Assembly (NCBI GenBank): GCA_003550325.1
Contig: QKWP01000128.1
Location: 366,223-430,222, forward strand
Source of the DNA: Gigaspora rosea
Lineage: Eukaryota; Glomeromycota; Glomeromycetes; Diversisporales; Gigasporaceae
Reading direction: 5' to 3'
Length of the DNA: 64,000 bases
In this document: positions 22,290-35,240 of the stretch, piece after piece
Position numbering within the stretch: the stretch's first letter is position 1
Layout of the letters: each line of letters opens with the position of its first letter
The notes under the pieces: model-generated
Told to the model about the DNA's origin: nothing
Database searches by the model: none
What the model saw: only the letters and a program-made list of their open reading frames with translations
Position numbers and translations under genes: made by a program

Positions 22290-23780
22290 ATATGTTACTT
22301 ACTGAATAATGAATAAGTCTGTAATAATCTTTTTTACAGTAACACTAATTCTAATACAACTAACTCAACCTTAATCATGTACTGTGTTCACCAGAATAGT
22401 GAATAAGTTCTGTAACAGAATCTTTTAGAAATCATAATAATTCAGTATAAATTGGCTCAACTTAAATACATACTTTGATTACTGGAATAGATAGTAAGTT
22501 ATGTAACAAAATTCTTTATGGTTATAGCAAAAATCATGATAATTCCAGTGCAAACTAACACAAACTATGTGGTCGCTGAAATAGTGAATAAGTCCTTTAA
22601 CATTGTTTTGTATAATAAAAATTATAGTCTAGCTTACTACATTAGTCACTGGAATAGTGAGTTTTGTAACAAATTTTTTACAGTAATTCATGGTAGAAAT
22701 TACAATAATTCAAATACAGTAATTCAATAATTCAAATAACTCAAGATTAATTAATAGAAATCATGATAATTCTAATGCAAAGGTATCATTGAATAGTATG
22801 TATTGTACCAAATTTTCTTATATAAACCATCTCAACTTTTACCATATATTGTAGCCACCCAAATTGCAAGTCCTGTGATAGAATTTTTTTATAGGAGAAA
22901 TTACAAGAATTCAATAAGCAGAACAATTATCAAAGTGGCAAGTAAGTGTTGTAATAGAATTTTTTATAGTAAAAATTATGATAATACTAATGCAACCCAA
23001 TTTGACCTTAATCACATACTATAGTTATAAGCATAGCAAGCACTATAAATTCTGTGATGGAATTTCCAACTCAATCTTAACTAAGTAAAAACTATGATAA
23101 TTCCTCAACAAACTATATATGGTGGACTGAAATAGAAAGTTCTGTAACAAAATTTTTATAGTAGTTTGTAATATGTATCACCATAATTCTAATGCAAATA
23201 ATCCAGTCTTAATTACATAGAAATAATAATAATTTCGATGCAAACTAAAATCAATCACTATGCTATAGTCACCAGAATAGTATTTCAACCTAACCTTAAC
23301 TGCAAAAGATCAAAGTACTCTAATACAAACTGATTCATCAGAATAGTGAGTAAGTTCTGTGATCGAATTTTTTACAATAGAAATCATGGTTATCTAATTC
23401 AAACTAACTTAACCTTAATCACATGTGGTACTGTAGTTACCAGATTAGTAAGTAACAGAATTTTTACAGTAATTCACAATAGAAATCAGTTCTACAACAA
23501 AATCCCAACCCTATTTTTCCAAAGAAACATAATATCGACTAAATTGGCTAACATTATAAGCAATGCTAGCTGACTTTGTCAGTATTAGTTCCTTTCAGAA
23601 TTTAATGGAAAAACCATAATCATAATTCTGATACAAAACTCCATTAATAATCACATATATGTTTTATTGGGCTAATAAGTAAGTTTTAAAGTATATTTTG
23701 TAATAACTTATATAATTCTAATACTAACTAACTCTACCATAATCATATACCATAGTCACTGGAGAGTAAGTTCTGTAACA
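22290..23780 (+). repeat. Diverged satellite array (unit about 100 bp, a dozen or more copies)
   Basis: Recurrent blocks in fixed order are GAATAGTGAGTAAGTTCTGT, AACAGAATTTTTTATAG, AGAAATCATGATAATTC, TAATGCAAACTAACTCAACC and TTAATCACATACTATAGTCA. Copies are unequal in length and strongly diverged. Short open frames here are chance products of the repeat. Reverse-oriented pieces of the same family occur in Helitron H2 (39700-40260, 41190-41400). Confidence 0.8.
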
Positions 23781-23784
23781 GAAT

Positions 23785-24256
23785 TGTTTATACCTAAAAT
23801 TATTTCATCAGCAAGTTCATTTCCCAGACAATTGTTTCACCGAAATTTGTTTACAAACATGTTTAATTCACTGACATATCTAGTTCACAATCAATTGATT
23901 CACAGACAGCTATTATACCAGCTTGCTTATTTCATCAACAATACATGGTACCGACAAGTAATTTACTTACGTTATTGCTTATTTTTGGGGTGGCCATTCC
24001 TTGACAGGCCATTTACTTGACATCATACAGGGTTAGGGTTGCATTTTTATTAGTTGTAGGTATGTATTAAACTTGTCGTGGAATACATTGTTGGTAAAAC
24101 ATATTATCGGTGAAATAAGCTTGTCAGTGTAGTAAATCAATTGTTGGTGAGTTAAATATGTTGGTGAAAAATGTGTCGGTGAAATAATTGTCTGTGAAGT
24201 GAACTTGACGGTGAAACGAAGTGTCGATGAAATGATTGTGGTGAAGTGCCACATAT
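23785..24256. mobile_element. Foldback element, TTCACCGACAA family (copy 1)
   Basis: The left arm (about 23790-23965) is made of TTCAcyGACAA-like units spaced 15-20 bp apart. The right arm (24068-24256) is the inverse (GTCGGTGAAATAATTGTCTG and so on), ending GAAGTGCCAC. Outer boundaries are approximate. It is non-coding. Confidence 0.7.
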
Positions 24257-25016
24257 TCATATAATTTATATAGTTATTTTTCATTACAGCTAATATGTTA
24301 GTTTAGGGTCATGAATTTGTAATTTATTATATAGTGTGAATGGTCAGTTTAGACAAAAATATCTATATAGAGTTTAGATACCCCAGCATATTCTGATATC
24401 GAATCTGTGATTAATGAAGAATAAATCTGTTTTCTCAGTGTTAATAGTTACTTGATTGAGCAAGAATAAATAAAGCATGTTATAATTGAAGCATTCAAAC
24501 CAATGGCTACCTTTGATGAATTTATTTTTATTTGCACTTAATGAGCCAGTGTGTTTTTTATGTGATACGGATAAAAAGTTCAGGTAAATTTAACAAATTA
24601 TTGACAAATATTAGCATACATTTTGAACTTAATGCGTGATCGTGCTGGTCCTGCGCTGTGTCACACGCTGCGCAGCTACCCTAATTATGATAATACTTTT
24701 ACATAATTATGCCATTACATTATTATGATGCTTACATGCACACGACTGTGTGTAAATAATAATAATGAGAAAGAATACCCTTCTGAATGAGAGTTCATCC
24801 ATATAATTTTCAGACTTTCTTAAAATGAATTAATAAAAAAATCATTATACCTACCAAACTAGAATTTTATATGATCATACTTATTTTATAATGACCTCAA
24901 GTCAGCATCAACTGCAATAATTAAAATAAAAATATATTAATTTTCAAAAATGATCTGTAGTATCATACTTAGTACGTTCCTGGTTTTAGCGCGACTACAT
25001 CGCGCAGCTACCCTAA

Positions 25017-25979
25017 TTGTCTAATGTTTATTCAATTTGGTTGAGAATAAACAATATATATTTAAATAAAAATTTAAATAAATAATATATCTATTTATAA
25101 ATTAACTTGTTTATTGGACCATCAATTTAATTTAGTGCTTATATTAGCCAGATCATAATTTCCGAAATTAACCAATTAGATTACTTTTACTATATATTTA
25201 TTTGTCTATTTCCTAATGACTTTAATTAGACATCATTAGACTATTGGACTGTTTATTGAGTCTATTGGCTTGTCTATTATCTATTCACAACCCTGCTTTA
25301 AGAAACCTCTCAAAATAGAAAATGCACTTATATTTAAATGTTTCCTATATGCTAGCTCTATTTAAAATATCACTGATAAATTCAATGTCACTAGTCATAG
25401 TTTGACCTAATAATTACTTCTTTTCGATTGTTCAGCAAAATATATGCCTAAAAGACTAGGTGTCCAACTATAAATTACTTTAAGCTACTATCATAAGCTA
25501 TACCAAAGAAAGTAACAGAAGATATATACAGCAAATACGAATTCCACATAAATATTACAAGAAATATTTAATAAATGCCTCACAAGCTTAGTAATTCAAG
25601 CAGTGAATTGCATATAGAGGTTTTAAGTGATTTGCTATTACGAAAGGGACAAACGGCTAAACGTATGTGAAGATAAAGATAGTCGTATAAGTTTATAAAT
25701 TAGATGGCAATATTCTATAATGTTGATTATTTGGAGCATGAAACCTTCCCGGTAGTTACGTGATCTGGATTGTTAAATCTCTTGACGATTGGAATCGAGG
25801 TTTACCTGTGTATGAAGGCACGAATACTGAATTTTATTAATCAATGTATGAAGACACTAATTGTGAGTGTAGAACTGACGATTTCTTAGAAGATATCGGG
25901 TTATTTTATACATATTCGATAATTAGGGAAAATAACGATCATATCTATCAGTTATAACATATCTACTTTATCGATTAAT
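25017..25979. other. No gene; possible solo LTR at its right end
   Basis: AT-rich sequence. A segment at 25772-25959 begins TGTTAAATCTCTTGACGATT and ends AGTTATAACA. It contains ATCGAGG next to a cut-off match to the LTR at 13157 (TCGGAAATCGAGGCTAAC) and, on the minus strand, TATAAAATAA. It may be a short solo LTR, but no target duplication is visible. Confidence 0.35.
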
Positions 25980-26164
25980 TATACTTGATTTATTATAACC
26001 GATAGATATGATAGATATTATAACTGATAAAGATAATTTTATAAAATTTATAAGCTACCTATTAAGACTATTGGAACTAATAGTTTTTCTAGTTTCCTTG
26101 GTGTTCGTGTGACTCTCTGTTAAACTCACGTGAAATAAATCATTTGAGCAATTTTTTAAAGCTA

Positions 26165-26475
26165 ACAAAACCATCAGGCGACACCGGAATAACAAAAACG
26201 AAATAATTGACACAATTGGAATTTAAAAATTTTGTTTTTTTAAAAAAAAATTAGGTCAACAGGTTATGCAAAACGAAAAATCGATCGACCCTTTTTTTTA
26301 ATCGAATGATTTCGGAAATTAGAGCTTCCATTGGTGAAACCGGATAAAAAGACGAAAAAATAAATGCTAAAAATCAAATAATTGACACAAAAATTGAAAA
26401 AAATGGGACGGCGGGTAATGTAAAATGAGAAATCAACTTTGCGTGACCTTATTATGTTAAGTTCCGTGAAAGAAG
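26165..26475. repeat. Dispersed repeat N in block B
   Basis: Counterpart of 2750-3095. The inverted-repeat structure is partly eroded. Confidence 0.5.
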
Positions 26476-27403
26476 TCATCATTGGAAAGGCATAAATTTA
26501 TATCCTACTAAAAACAAGTTGTGTCACTGGATTTTTTAAAGCGCAACTTTAACTTTTTTTCTAATTGTACAATGCCAATCGAAACAAACATTCGGCATTA
26601 CGAAAATAGCTAATTATCTAAGAATTGTGAAAATTTTCTAAGGAAATATGCTTGTAAATATGTTATTAAAATAAAAAAAAACCAAAATAAAAAATTTTAG
26701 AATAAATATTATTTCTTTTACAAGCAAGTAATCTGAGGATTAAAAAATAGCCTATTTCGGAAATAAATAAGTACTAATTCCACGCGTGCCACATTTATAG
26801 CGTTATATATTTTTGTAATAAAAAACTATCTAAATGCTGTGTGTTAAACTAATAGAGTTATAACAGTAAGTATCATATACTATGTAAAAATTTGTCTTTT
26901 TTTCTTGACTTAAATTTAATTTTTTAATATTTTCACTTTTTTTCATGTTTGTTCAGATTCTGCGTCATTACAACTAAAAATCTGGTGAAATTAAATTAGA
27001 GTGGCCAAATAGTTTTATCACTATTGGTTAAAGTGGTGTTGAATTGGTGAAATTGGAAAACTAATTTCATTAGAATCTCTAAGTGCTGATCCAGATCGAA
27101 ATAATTAAACCTTTCGTTTTAGAAGCTTGCTTGCTCACGAAATAAGTAGATACTAATGCTGTAATGTGCGTATTATATCATTTAAATTAAATATTTGTGT
27201 AATAAAAAGCTAGAATATATTCTAGCAAAGCATTATTCTGTAGAATAAAATCGAGTGACTATCCGAATCAAAAGCTTTTTACGATGATAATAAATAAAAA
27301 CATCGCATCTGAACAGTACCTCACATACGAGCTATATAAAAAAAATTAAGTATTTTCAGTAATAAAGCAAATAGTTTTTAGCATTTTAAATTACAAATTT
27401 ATT

Positions 27404-27676
27404 GGGAGTCGCTTAAAGTCAGGTCAATCATGAGATGTTCCGTTGCATACTACCAATCAAAATCGCAAATTTTTTGTTTAACGAATCATCCCGTTGAAGT
27501 AAAAAAAAGTAAAAAAGTAAAAAATGCGACAAATACAACTTATCTTGGTACATTAAGTAAAAATGTCGAGAGGACAATTTTAACTATAAGAACCTTCTCA
27601 TTTTAGTCTATACGGGTCTTAAGCTGACCTTAACCTTAACATTAATTAAATTTCAGGATCTGGCTTTAAGCGACCC
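27404..27676. repeat. MITE family M in block B
   Basis: Ends GGGAGTCGCTTAAAGTCAGG and CTGGCTTTAAGCGACCC are inverted repeats. This is the best preserved of the three block copies. Confidence 0.75.
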
Positions 27677-30378
27677 TTAATTTGGAAGATCATCAAAATG
27701 GTGTATTCTGATTTAGCTGACGGACAAGAAGCTTTAAGTAATAAGATTAAAATCTTATTCGTATTTCAAAGTTTTAAAGTCAAAACCTAAAATGGGTGTG
27801 TATGGAGACACAGATTTCGTGAAATCGAATGACAAAGACTATCAATTCAAATTTATTAGAAAATGAAATAGATTGGTACGTACAATACTTCCATTATTTA
27901 ACTTTAAAACCCCTCACTTTTCCCTCTAATTTTAAAATCATTATCTTGTATCCTTCCATTTATGTAACAAAAATTGCGCTATTATGCTAAGCTGAAATTT
28001 GAAGTCCACAAATTCTATAATGTTAATGTAATTTATAATCAAGTAGCACATTCATGTCGAATATTTCTTAAATTATCGATTATAATAAAACATACACGCT
28101 TAATTGATGTTAATAATTTAGGAGTATTATTTATATTTTGATACCAAAAGATATAATTCTGCAATTATGGATCATCGATATTTTACTCCGTAAATTAAAT
28201 GATAATTTAAGATTGTATATTTATGTTTTGTTTTACAGATTTGCCATTGGGATCTACATCGATTAACCATTTTATTGAGCAGAAAAATGGAAATCTAAAC
28301 CTAAGTTAAATCCTTAATAAAAAAATGTTTTAAGATCTATTTCCCTATAACCTTTTCCAATTTTAACCTTAACCAGTCTAATCCTAATATTATTTCTTCG
28401 CGTCTAGGTGCATTTTTAAATCTTGAAATTGGGTAAAATTGGTAGAATTGTGTACTATCGGCAAGAAAATGAACAAGGTCAGACTTTCTACTTTTTATTC
28501 GATAAGAAATCATAAATAATTGATGAATTTAATATTCAATTCTGTTTGCCAACATAAAAATGTTACTGTATCCGAAGAACAAAAGATTTCGATTATCATA
28601 TAGTTAATTAAATAAATCAATTTCTTTTTATTTATATTAAGTAAATCAATCTAAAAATAGTAAAAAACAAATCAATTTCTTTATTTATATGTAAATTAAT
28701 CTAAAATAGTAAAAAAACAAACTATTGGAAACATATAACTTCATGCTGATCAATTGAATAATAGAACTAAGATGTTAAGAATTGTATGGTATAATAGGCG
28801 CACTCTAGTTGTGCCACCTTAATTGAATTGTTTATGATGTAAATTTTAATCATAACTGCAGCCACTATATTGATCAGCCACGAGTGCCTTGCCAATCATT
28901 GTTATGCCGACATAAGATTTTTTTGTTAAATAAATCAATTCTCAAAAAAAATTTTTTTTAGTTTCCTGAAAACACTTTCCCGGCAAATAAAATCCCGATA
29001 AGGATTGTCCGGAACTGACCCTAACCTAATGCGAACCAATCTGTTGGGATTTTGACATTTCGGAAATGATTATCGGGAAAATGATAGAAACCGACTTTAT
29101 TTCCGATTAGGATTTTGAAAACTTTTTATATAAATTTTATAAAATTTTATACATGAAATTTAAAAAAAAAGCTAGCAGATTGAATTTTTTTAACATTTCA
29201 TGTTATGATGCCAAGACATTAAATTTGCGCGGCCATATGGAAATGACTTACAAAGTTACGGGTGGTTTTGAAATTATATATATTTGTTGTGGAATGGTGA
29301 TTTTGGATATCCTTAAAGTGCTAATGTACCATAAGATATTCATGAGTCGTATATAAAAGAATAGTAATAATTTATAAAAAGTACGTCACGTCATTATGGT
29401 CATTAAAAAAGCCCTAAAATATATTAATTGAAATAAATTTTAATATTTCTTTAGAATTATTAATTTTTTTTTGATTGTTTGTTATTTTTGTAAAATATTA
29501 AATGTTTTTCAAATTTTAGACTAGTAATTTTTAACAATATTCGATGTACTACTAGACCAAAATTCATGTATAGTCTTAATTTTGTTACAATAAATGAATG
29601 TTGAATAACATTCGTTAAAAATAATTTCCTAAACCATAAAAGGTAAGGTATTTTCAGTAAAATTTATCTGGTGTAGATATCAAATTATAATAAATATCAA
29701 GTTTTTGATCCAAAACCAAGTTTAAGTTAGCAATTGTTGTTTTGTAACAGGGTTTATGTAATACGATGATATGTAATAAAGGAAGCCTAAATTGTTTTAT
29801 ACAAGTACTTTTTTATATCGAACAAAGCAGGACTTACTCGTTCTGAAGGTTCAGGCAGGCGGTTTTTATTTATAATAATTTTTATTAATTATTTACAATT
29901 GTAATTTCTATTTAATATTTACCATAGAACCCTTCTAAAAACACAAAGCATACTTTTGTCCTATCTATCACTTTTGCTTGATTATTCCCCATCTAACATC
30001 CTGTGTATTTGACCTGTAAAACGATGGTGTTTTGTTACACAAAAAAGTTGTCTACAGAATGATGCATAAAAATTTGCTGTGAAAAGTTTGTGGCGCAGCC
30101 AAATTTTTGGGTTATGCTAGAAGGGCGATTTATGTAGTAAAATTGTCAAACAAAAACTTTTGATTTGAGCCCAAAACGTAGTTTCTTATGTAGAATTTCT
30201 AAAAATAAGCGATTTTTGACGTTTTAGTTACACTTGATACAAAACTCCGATTCGTGGTTTAGCAATCTGTGTAACAAACTTGGAACACATTCAAGGGGCG
30301 TATCGATGAAACAGTTAAATACTTACTTGGTGTAAATTTAAACATGATTAAGTCTTGTAGTCTCAATTTAATTTTAAT

Positions 30379-31989
30379 ATGAATTTTTTTGAAAATTATA
30401 TTTTACGTTGGTTGTCAATTATTCTTGTCTGGAAGGCCGTTGACGCAGACGTCTTTACACCTCCCGGACTTTTAGAGAAAGTAGTGCCCTTGTAGGAAAT
30501 AGACTTTATTTCTTTGGTAGTTCAATTCTTGAACAAGCAAGAGACAATATTTATTTAGATGTGACTCTTTCAACGCTAAATACTACAAGTCCTTCATGGT
30601 TCATGTCGGATTCAATCCCGGCTGCTTTTGCAGTGGCAAGTGCATGTGTAGGAGGTCCAAATAAAAATACAATATATCTTATGGATTATATTATACAAAT
30701 GATGATTATAGTAATGATACTATAGTATATGCTTTTGATACTGTAACCGCAAAATGGAGTACTCCTAATATTAGCGGACTGATCCCTCTAAGTCGGAAAC
30801 AATTTCAAGCTGTTGATGACACTAATGGTAAAATATATATGTATGTTTATCTCCTTATCTTCTTTTTTTATATCTTGTTGTATTTTTATCTTTTTTTTTT
30901 TTAACAAAAAAATAATGCAGCTTTGATATCTTTTTTTTTTTTTTGATAATTTGAAACTTCTTAGGTTTGGAGGAATTACTCCTAATAGTAGTAGTCGTGA
31001 TAATATTTTTGATGACATTTATATTCTTGATACTTTAATTTTAGCATGGAAACAAGGATCTAATTTTCATCCTCCAACACCACGTGTTGACTTTACAGCT
31101 ACATTGTTAAATAATGGCCTTATACTTTATATAGGAGGTACTATTGGCCACGTTGCGTCTATTTATATGTCCGCGGTAATATGATTAAATATATTTATTT
31201 TTTATTTAAATATTTAAAGACATTTATTAGTTAAACAGTATTAAATTACTGAATTTTTACTCTATGTTAGATTCCGACTTATAATACTAATAATAATTCA
31301 TGGGGTGCAATGGTAATGTTCTTTGGACACGCTTTATAGTTTTCTTTTTGTTAAATATTCACGCGTACTTTTATAATTTATTAGTCTGCTACTGGTGATG
31401 TATTAAATTCTAGAAGCTGCCACACTGCTGTATTATCACCAGATGGGCATGTTATAATCTACGGTGGAAATATTGATGGCACTACAGATCAAAGCCAAGT
31501 TTTAGCTTCATTAGATACAACAGTTAGTCCGTATAAATGGTCAATTAAACCAATGATTGGGGATAATGTACCACCTTCTCTTGCCTTTCATTCCGCAAAT
31601 GTAATAGGAAATTTTATGATTTTAGCATTTGGTAATTATAAAATTCATTTAATTTATTAAGAAATTAGTTAAAAAAAATTAATTTATTTTTAATAATTCA
31701 TAAAGGTGTAATGATGGCAAATAATTCTTTTGATGACTTAACCAATGTGAATTCTAAAATATACCTTCTTGATACTCGAAATTACATGTGGACTATAGAC
31801 ACACTACATCATCCTGATTTAATGATTTCATCTTATATTATAGGTGTAATTGTAGCGGTGGTGGTTTTTATAGCTATTATTGTAATAATAGTTGCTTGGC
31901 TAAAATATTTGAAATTTGTAATAATTTGTTATTATCAGCTAGATAGGATAAAACTAATTTATTATATTATTAATAATTGTCACGGCTGA
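30379..31989 (+). pseudogene. Kelch-repeat membrane protein, copy 2 (broken, altered C-terminus)
   Basis: Exons by homology: 30379-30840, 30965-31175, 31271-31312, 31385-31631 and 31706-31989, with canonical splice sites. The ATG and signal peptide are intact (MNFFENYILRWLSIILVW). A lost G in GGACTTTTAGAG (near 30470; GGACGTTTTAGAG in the others) shifts the frame, and translation stops at TAG 30495-30497. A further deletion affects 30683-30700. The last exon does not match the other two after residues YLLDTRNY. It has its own hydrophobic segment (IIGVIVAVVVFIAIIVII) and the frame ends at a TGA that lies inside the inverted repeat of the MITE at 31979. Confidence 0.85.
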
Positions 31990-32203
31990 TGCTGAAGTTG
32001 GCTGATGCTGTAGTTTTGACCTACAGTATTTTGATATAAAATTTTAAATTTTTTTTGATGTTTTTTTTTCATTTTTGTCTTATAGGGTTAGGGTAGATTT
32101 TGGGTGTAGATTTCATATTTATAGAGTATATGTGGATTTTAGCAGGGCTTATAGTTTCATATCGAGACCCAAAACTTCAACCAACTTCAGCATCAGCCGT
32201 GAC
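31979..32203. mobile_element. MITE, GTCACGGCTGATGCTGAAGTT family (copy 1)
   Basis: Perfect 21-bp inverted ends. The interior contains CTTATAGGGTTAGGGTAGAT and GAGTATATGTGGATTTTAGC. Relatives lie at 54964-55138 (direct) and 35557-35784 (reverse, diverged). Confidence 0.85.
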
Positions 32204-33336
32204 AATAATTAATTAGCAATTTATTAGCAATTATAATGACTAAAAAATTACTATTATTTAGATATTTTATAGACTTTTGGAATCTAAATATATGCAACTA
32301 GTTAACAATTAAATTGTTATTTAGGGGGAATGTGGTTTTGCTCATAACTTTATTAATTAATTTGTACAAGATGCCTCTGAGGGCTTCTGAATATAAATTT
32401 AATTACTGTACAAATTTTTACAAAGGTAGAGCTTAGACTATAGATTAGTTAATTTTATCAAATTTATCTACAACTTAAACCTACTAGAGTGGTTAAAACA
32501 CTCACCTAGATTTGATATTGTAGTATAGTATTAGTAGATAACTAAGTTGTGCTTAGTTGTATAACCAAGTACAAATTTTTTAAGTGCAAGTCTTTTAGTT
32601 ATGTAAATATTAAGTTAATTTTATCAAATTTATCTATATCTTAAACCTACTAGAGTGGTTAAAACACTCATCTAGATTTGATATTGTAGTATAGTATTAG
32701 TAGGTGACTTAGTTGTGCCTAGTTGTATAACCAAATAGAAATTTTTTAATACAAGTTCTTTAGTTGAACAAGTATTTGAATCCATATATTTTTGATCTGG
32801 TAGTCCACAAGTATAACTATATGTATATTGTATATACAAGTGTAAATACTGTTAAGATTGATATAGTTTATTTCTAAATGGAGATTATGTAATATAGTGT
32901 TGCTGCTTTCAAGTTGATAGCTTGTTGCAGTATGGTTTCCAAATATATTCAATATATATTTTGCAAAGTTTGATGAAAAATTGGATTATAAGATAAAATG
33001 CATGTTTGTATAATATATTATAAGGTTGTATTACAAAAATAATTGATAAAGATATAAAGCCTTATAAATATTAGTAGAGTTAAAGTTTTTGTTGTTCTTT
33101 ACAAAAATCTGTCAAAATTGAACTTGCTAAAAATAAGCAATTTAACAGTGCTAATAATGTATTATTAAAATACAAATTTTGCAAATATAAGTAATTTATT
33201 GGCATTTTATAACTATAATTTAATTTTATAAATATATTTGTTAATTATTATGCTAATAAAATGCTAATATTAACTATACATTATCAATATTTTAGTAATA
33301 ATAAAGGGAGAGTTGTAAAGTTGTATAGTACAGTCT
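32204..33336. other. AT-rich DNA without a gene
   Basis: Apart from the tandem duplication at 32447-32780 I see no gene, only AT-rich sequence with short open frames. Confidence 0.5.
32447..32780. repeat. Tandem duplication of a 167-bp unit with a tRNA-like stretch
   Basis: Two direct copies, 167 bp apart, of TAATTTTATCAAATTTATCT...CCTACTAGAGTGGTTAAAAC...CTAGATTTGATATTGTAGTA. The part TAGAGTGGTTAAAACACTC can form a D-arm-like stem and resembles a pol III A box. A convincing B box was not found, so a tRNA-derived SINE is only a possibility. Confidence 0.6.
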
Positions 33337-33499
33337 TCCTCTTCTATAATCACCTCCTATAATCACAACTCCCAACAATCACATTAAATTTTGAGACAAT
33401 TTATTAATAAACTTATAAAAAAAAGACTTCTATATAATCACACTTTTTTATAATCAACAATTTTTTTGATACAAACTGTGTGATTATAGAGAAGGAATT
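33337..33499. repeat. MITE-like palindrome
   Basis: TTCCTCTTCTATAATCAC at the left faces GTGATTATAGAGAAGGAA at the right. The interior repeats TATAATCAC. The target duplication is unclear. Confidence 0.65.
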
Positions 33500-34224
33500 A
33501 TGGTAAGATTCCCTGAAAGTTAGTTTTCTGCCAGCTCATTTTTCCAACACTATATCCCCAACAGAATGTTTCACCTATAGCACTTTTTGTTGGCAGAATC
33601 TTTCCTTGACATACCATGTTTTCAACATCCCCTTTCTTTGACATCTTATATTTTTGACAAGAAATTTATCTGACATAACATATTTCTATTTGACTTTTCT
33701 CCAACACTAAGTTTTATTGAATGCACTTTTTCTGACAAGAACGATAAACCTAGTAATTATCACCTCACATGAAATCATGCAACTATATCATTTGTTTACT
33801 AGCACTATCAGAAATTGACAGGGCCTAGGATTGATTTTCTGACACGTGATCTTCTGGCATCAATTGTCTTTGAGGAAAAAAATTGATTTATGTTTGTGTT
33901 TGGGTTCATGTTGGTGGTTAGAAGGAGCTATTATATAGCAAAATTGTGTGAGAAAACTTTTTTGTTAGACCAGAAAGACAATTTGCTAGTATAAATCTTG
34001 CGATAAATACGATTTTTGCAAAACAAACATTTGTTTTGAATTTCTTTACATTACACCTGATCCTGATTTTAATTGACTAATTGACGTTGAAAGATCACGT
34101 GTTCAGAAAATTGATCCTACGCCCTGATATTGTTAGCACTATCAACTCAGCCTAAATTATACTATCACCTATAAAGAATGGCGCTATAATTAGCTAATTA
34201 TTACAATTATATTTATTACATATA

Positions 34225-34564
34225 TGGGGTGTTCCAAGTTAAAAGGGCCCATTTTTACATATAGTTTATTTTGAGATAATTGAGTTTAATCATTTGTTTT
34301 GATTTTCGGACTGATCCGAGATTAATCAAATGTCACGATTTTGATTGGTTAAAGGTAACAGATGACTATTGGTAATCTTGTGATATGTTTGCTCTACGCA
34401 ACCTCGTGTAATTTTTTCTTTTACATTATCTTAATTTTTTATTATGCAAATCGACTTCCTTTATAATTGAAAAATGGCAATCATGTCAAAATTTATATAA
34501 ATCTAATAAAAACTCATTTTTCAAAAAATTGTAAAAATGTGCCCTTTTAACTTGGAACACCCCA
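34225..34564. mobile_element. Mariner-type MITE with 37-bp inverted ends
   Basis: TGGGGTGTTCCAAGTTAAAA...CATTTTTACA at the left is inverted at the right with a single mismatch. It is flanked by TA (34223-34224, 34565-34566). Length 340 bp, non-coding. Confidence 0.9.
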
Positions 34565-34599
34565 TATTATTATATGGGGCTTTTTAAAACCTTAATTGT

Positions 34600-34765
34600 A
34601 ATAATATTTATTATATGTAATAATATAATAATATTATTACATGTAATAATATTATTGCATGTAATAATATTATTATATATAATAATAATATTATATATAA
34701 TATTATTTATTATATGTAATAATGTTATCTATACAATAATTATAAAATGCACCTATATTGTTGAA
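34600..34765. repeat. ATT/TAATA triplet-rich tract
   Basis: Low-complexity TAATAATATTATTA sequence. Similar tracts flank the elements at 35800-35865 and 36022-36145. Confidence 0.8.
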
Positions 34766-35240
34766 TACTATATATAATTTTTACTAATAAAATTAGTATT
34801 AGGGTGCATTTTAGAATAAAGAGAAGTTATATATACTATAATGTAAATTATATATAAGGTTCCAATTTCAGTTTTCATAAGGTTTTTAGAGGTTCTGAAC
34901 AATTTTACTTAGAGTACTCGATTCTATTTACTTAGTACATTTTTGAGAAATAGTACTTATGGTATTCAACACCATAGATGCATTTTAGTAAATCTATTTA
35001 TTATATAATAATGTATTTTATTAAATATATTAATTCCTTTAGTTTTTTTTTAATTTTAATTTAAAAAATAACTTATTGATTATAATATATTAGTTTTATT
35101 TGTTTTATTGATATAATATAATTTTAAATTAATTATATTTATTAAATTATTTTTTATATATATTAAAGTATATTATATATTTAAATAAATACTATAACTT
35201 TATCTTGATTTATTACTATATTATAATTATATAATATAAG

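Larger units (their letters stand above)
19942..25016 (+). mobile_element. Non-autonomous Helitron H1 with doubled ends
   Basis: The 5' end TACCAGTACGATCACATGAA occurs at 19942 and again at 19883, followed by the subterminal sequence shared with Helitron H2. Two 3' ends follow. One at 24684 is the stem-loop CTGCGC/GCGCAG, then CTACCCTAA before T. One at 25016 is the perfect stem GCGCGA/TCGCGC, then AGCTACCCTAA before T. Hairpin plus CTRR followed by T is the Helitron signature. No Rep/helicase is present. It carries a MULE relic, a satellite array and a foldback element. Which 5' end pairs with which 3' end is not decidable by eye. Confidence 0.65.
25980..30378 (+). repeat. Segmental duplication block, copy B (upstream part)
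   Basis: Collinear with copy A from ACTTGATTTATTATAACCGA (25985) to CTGGTGTAGATATC (29670). It then continues with about 650 bp shared only with copy D (56985-57690) up to the kelch start. It includes repeat N (26165-26475) and MITE M (27404-27676). Confidence 0.85.

Noticed and set aside
22290-23780. CRISPR-like array
   Set aside because: Units are diverged, contiguous and lack conserved repeats with unique spacers; this is a eukaryotic satellite.
29153-29356. 67-codon frame MKFKKKASRLNFFN in block B
   Set aside because: The first 40 codons recur in copy A, but the frame breaks in copy D and the sequence is recent duplicate DNA, so conservation is not evidence for coding.
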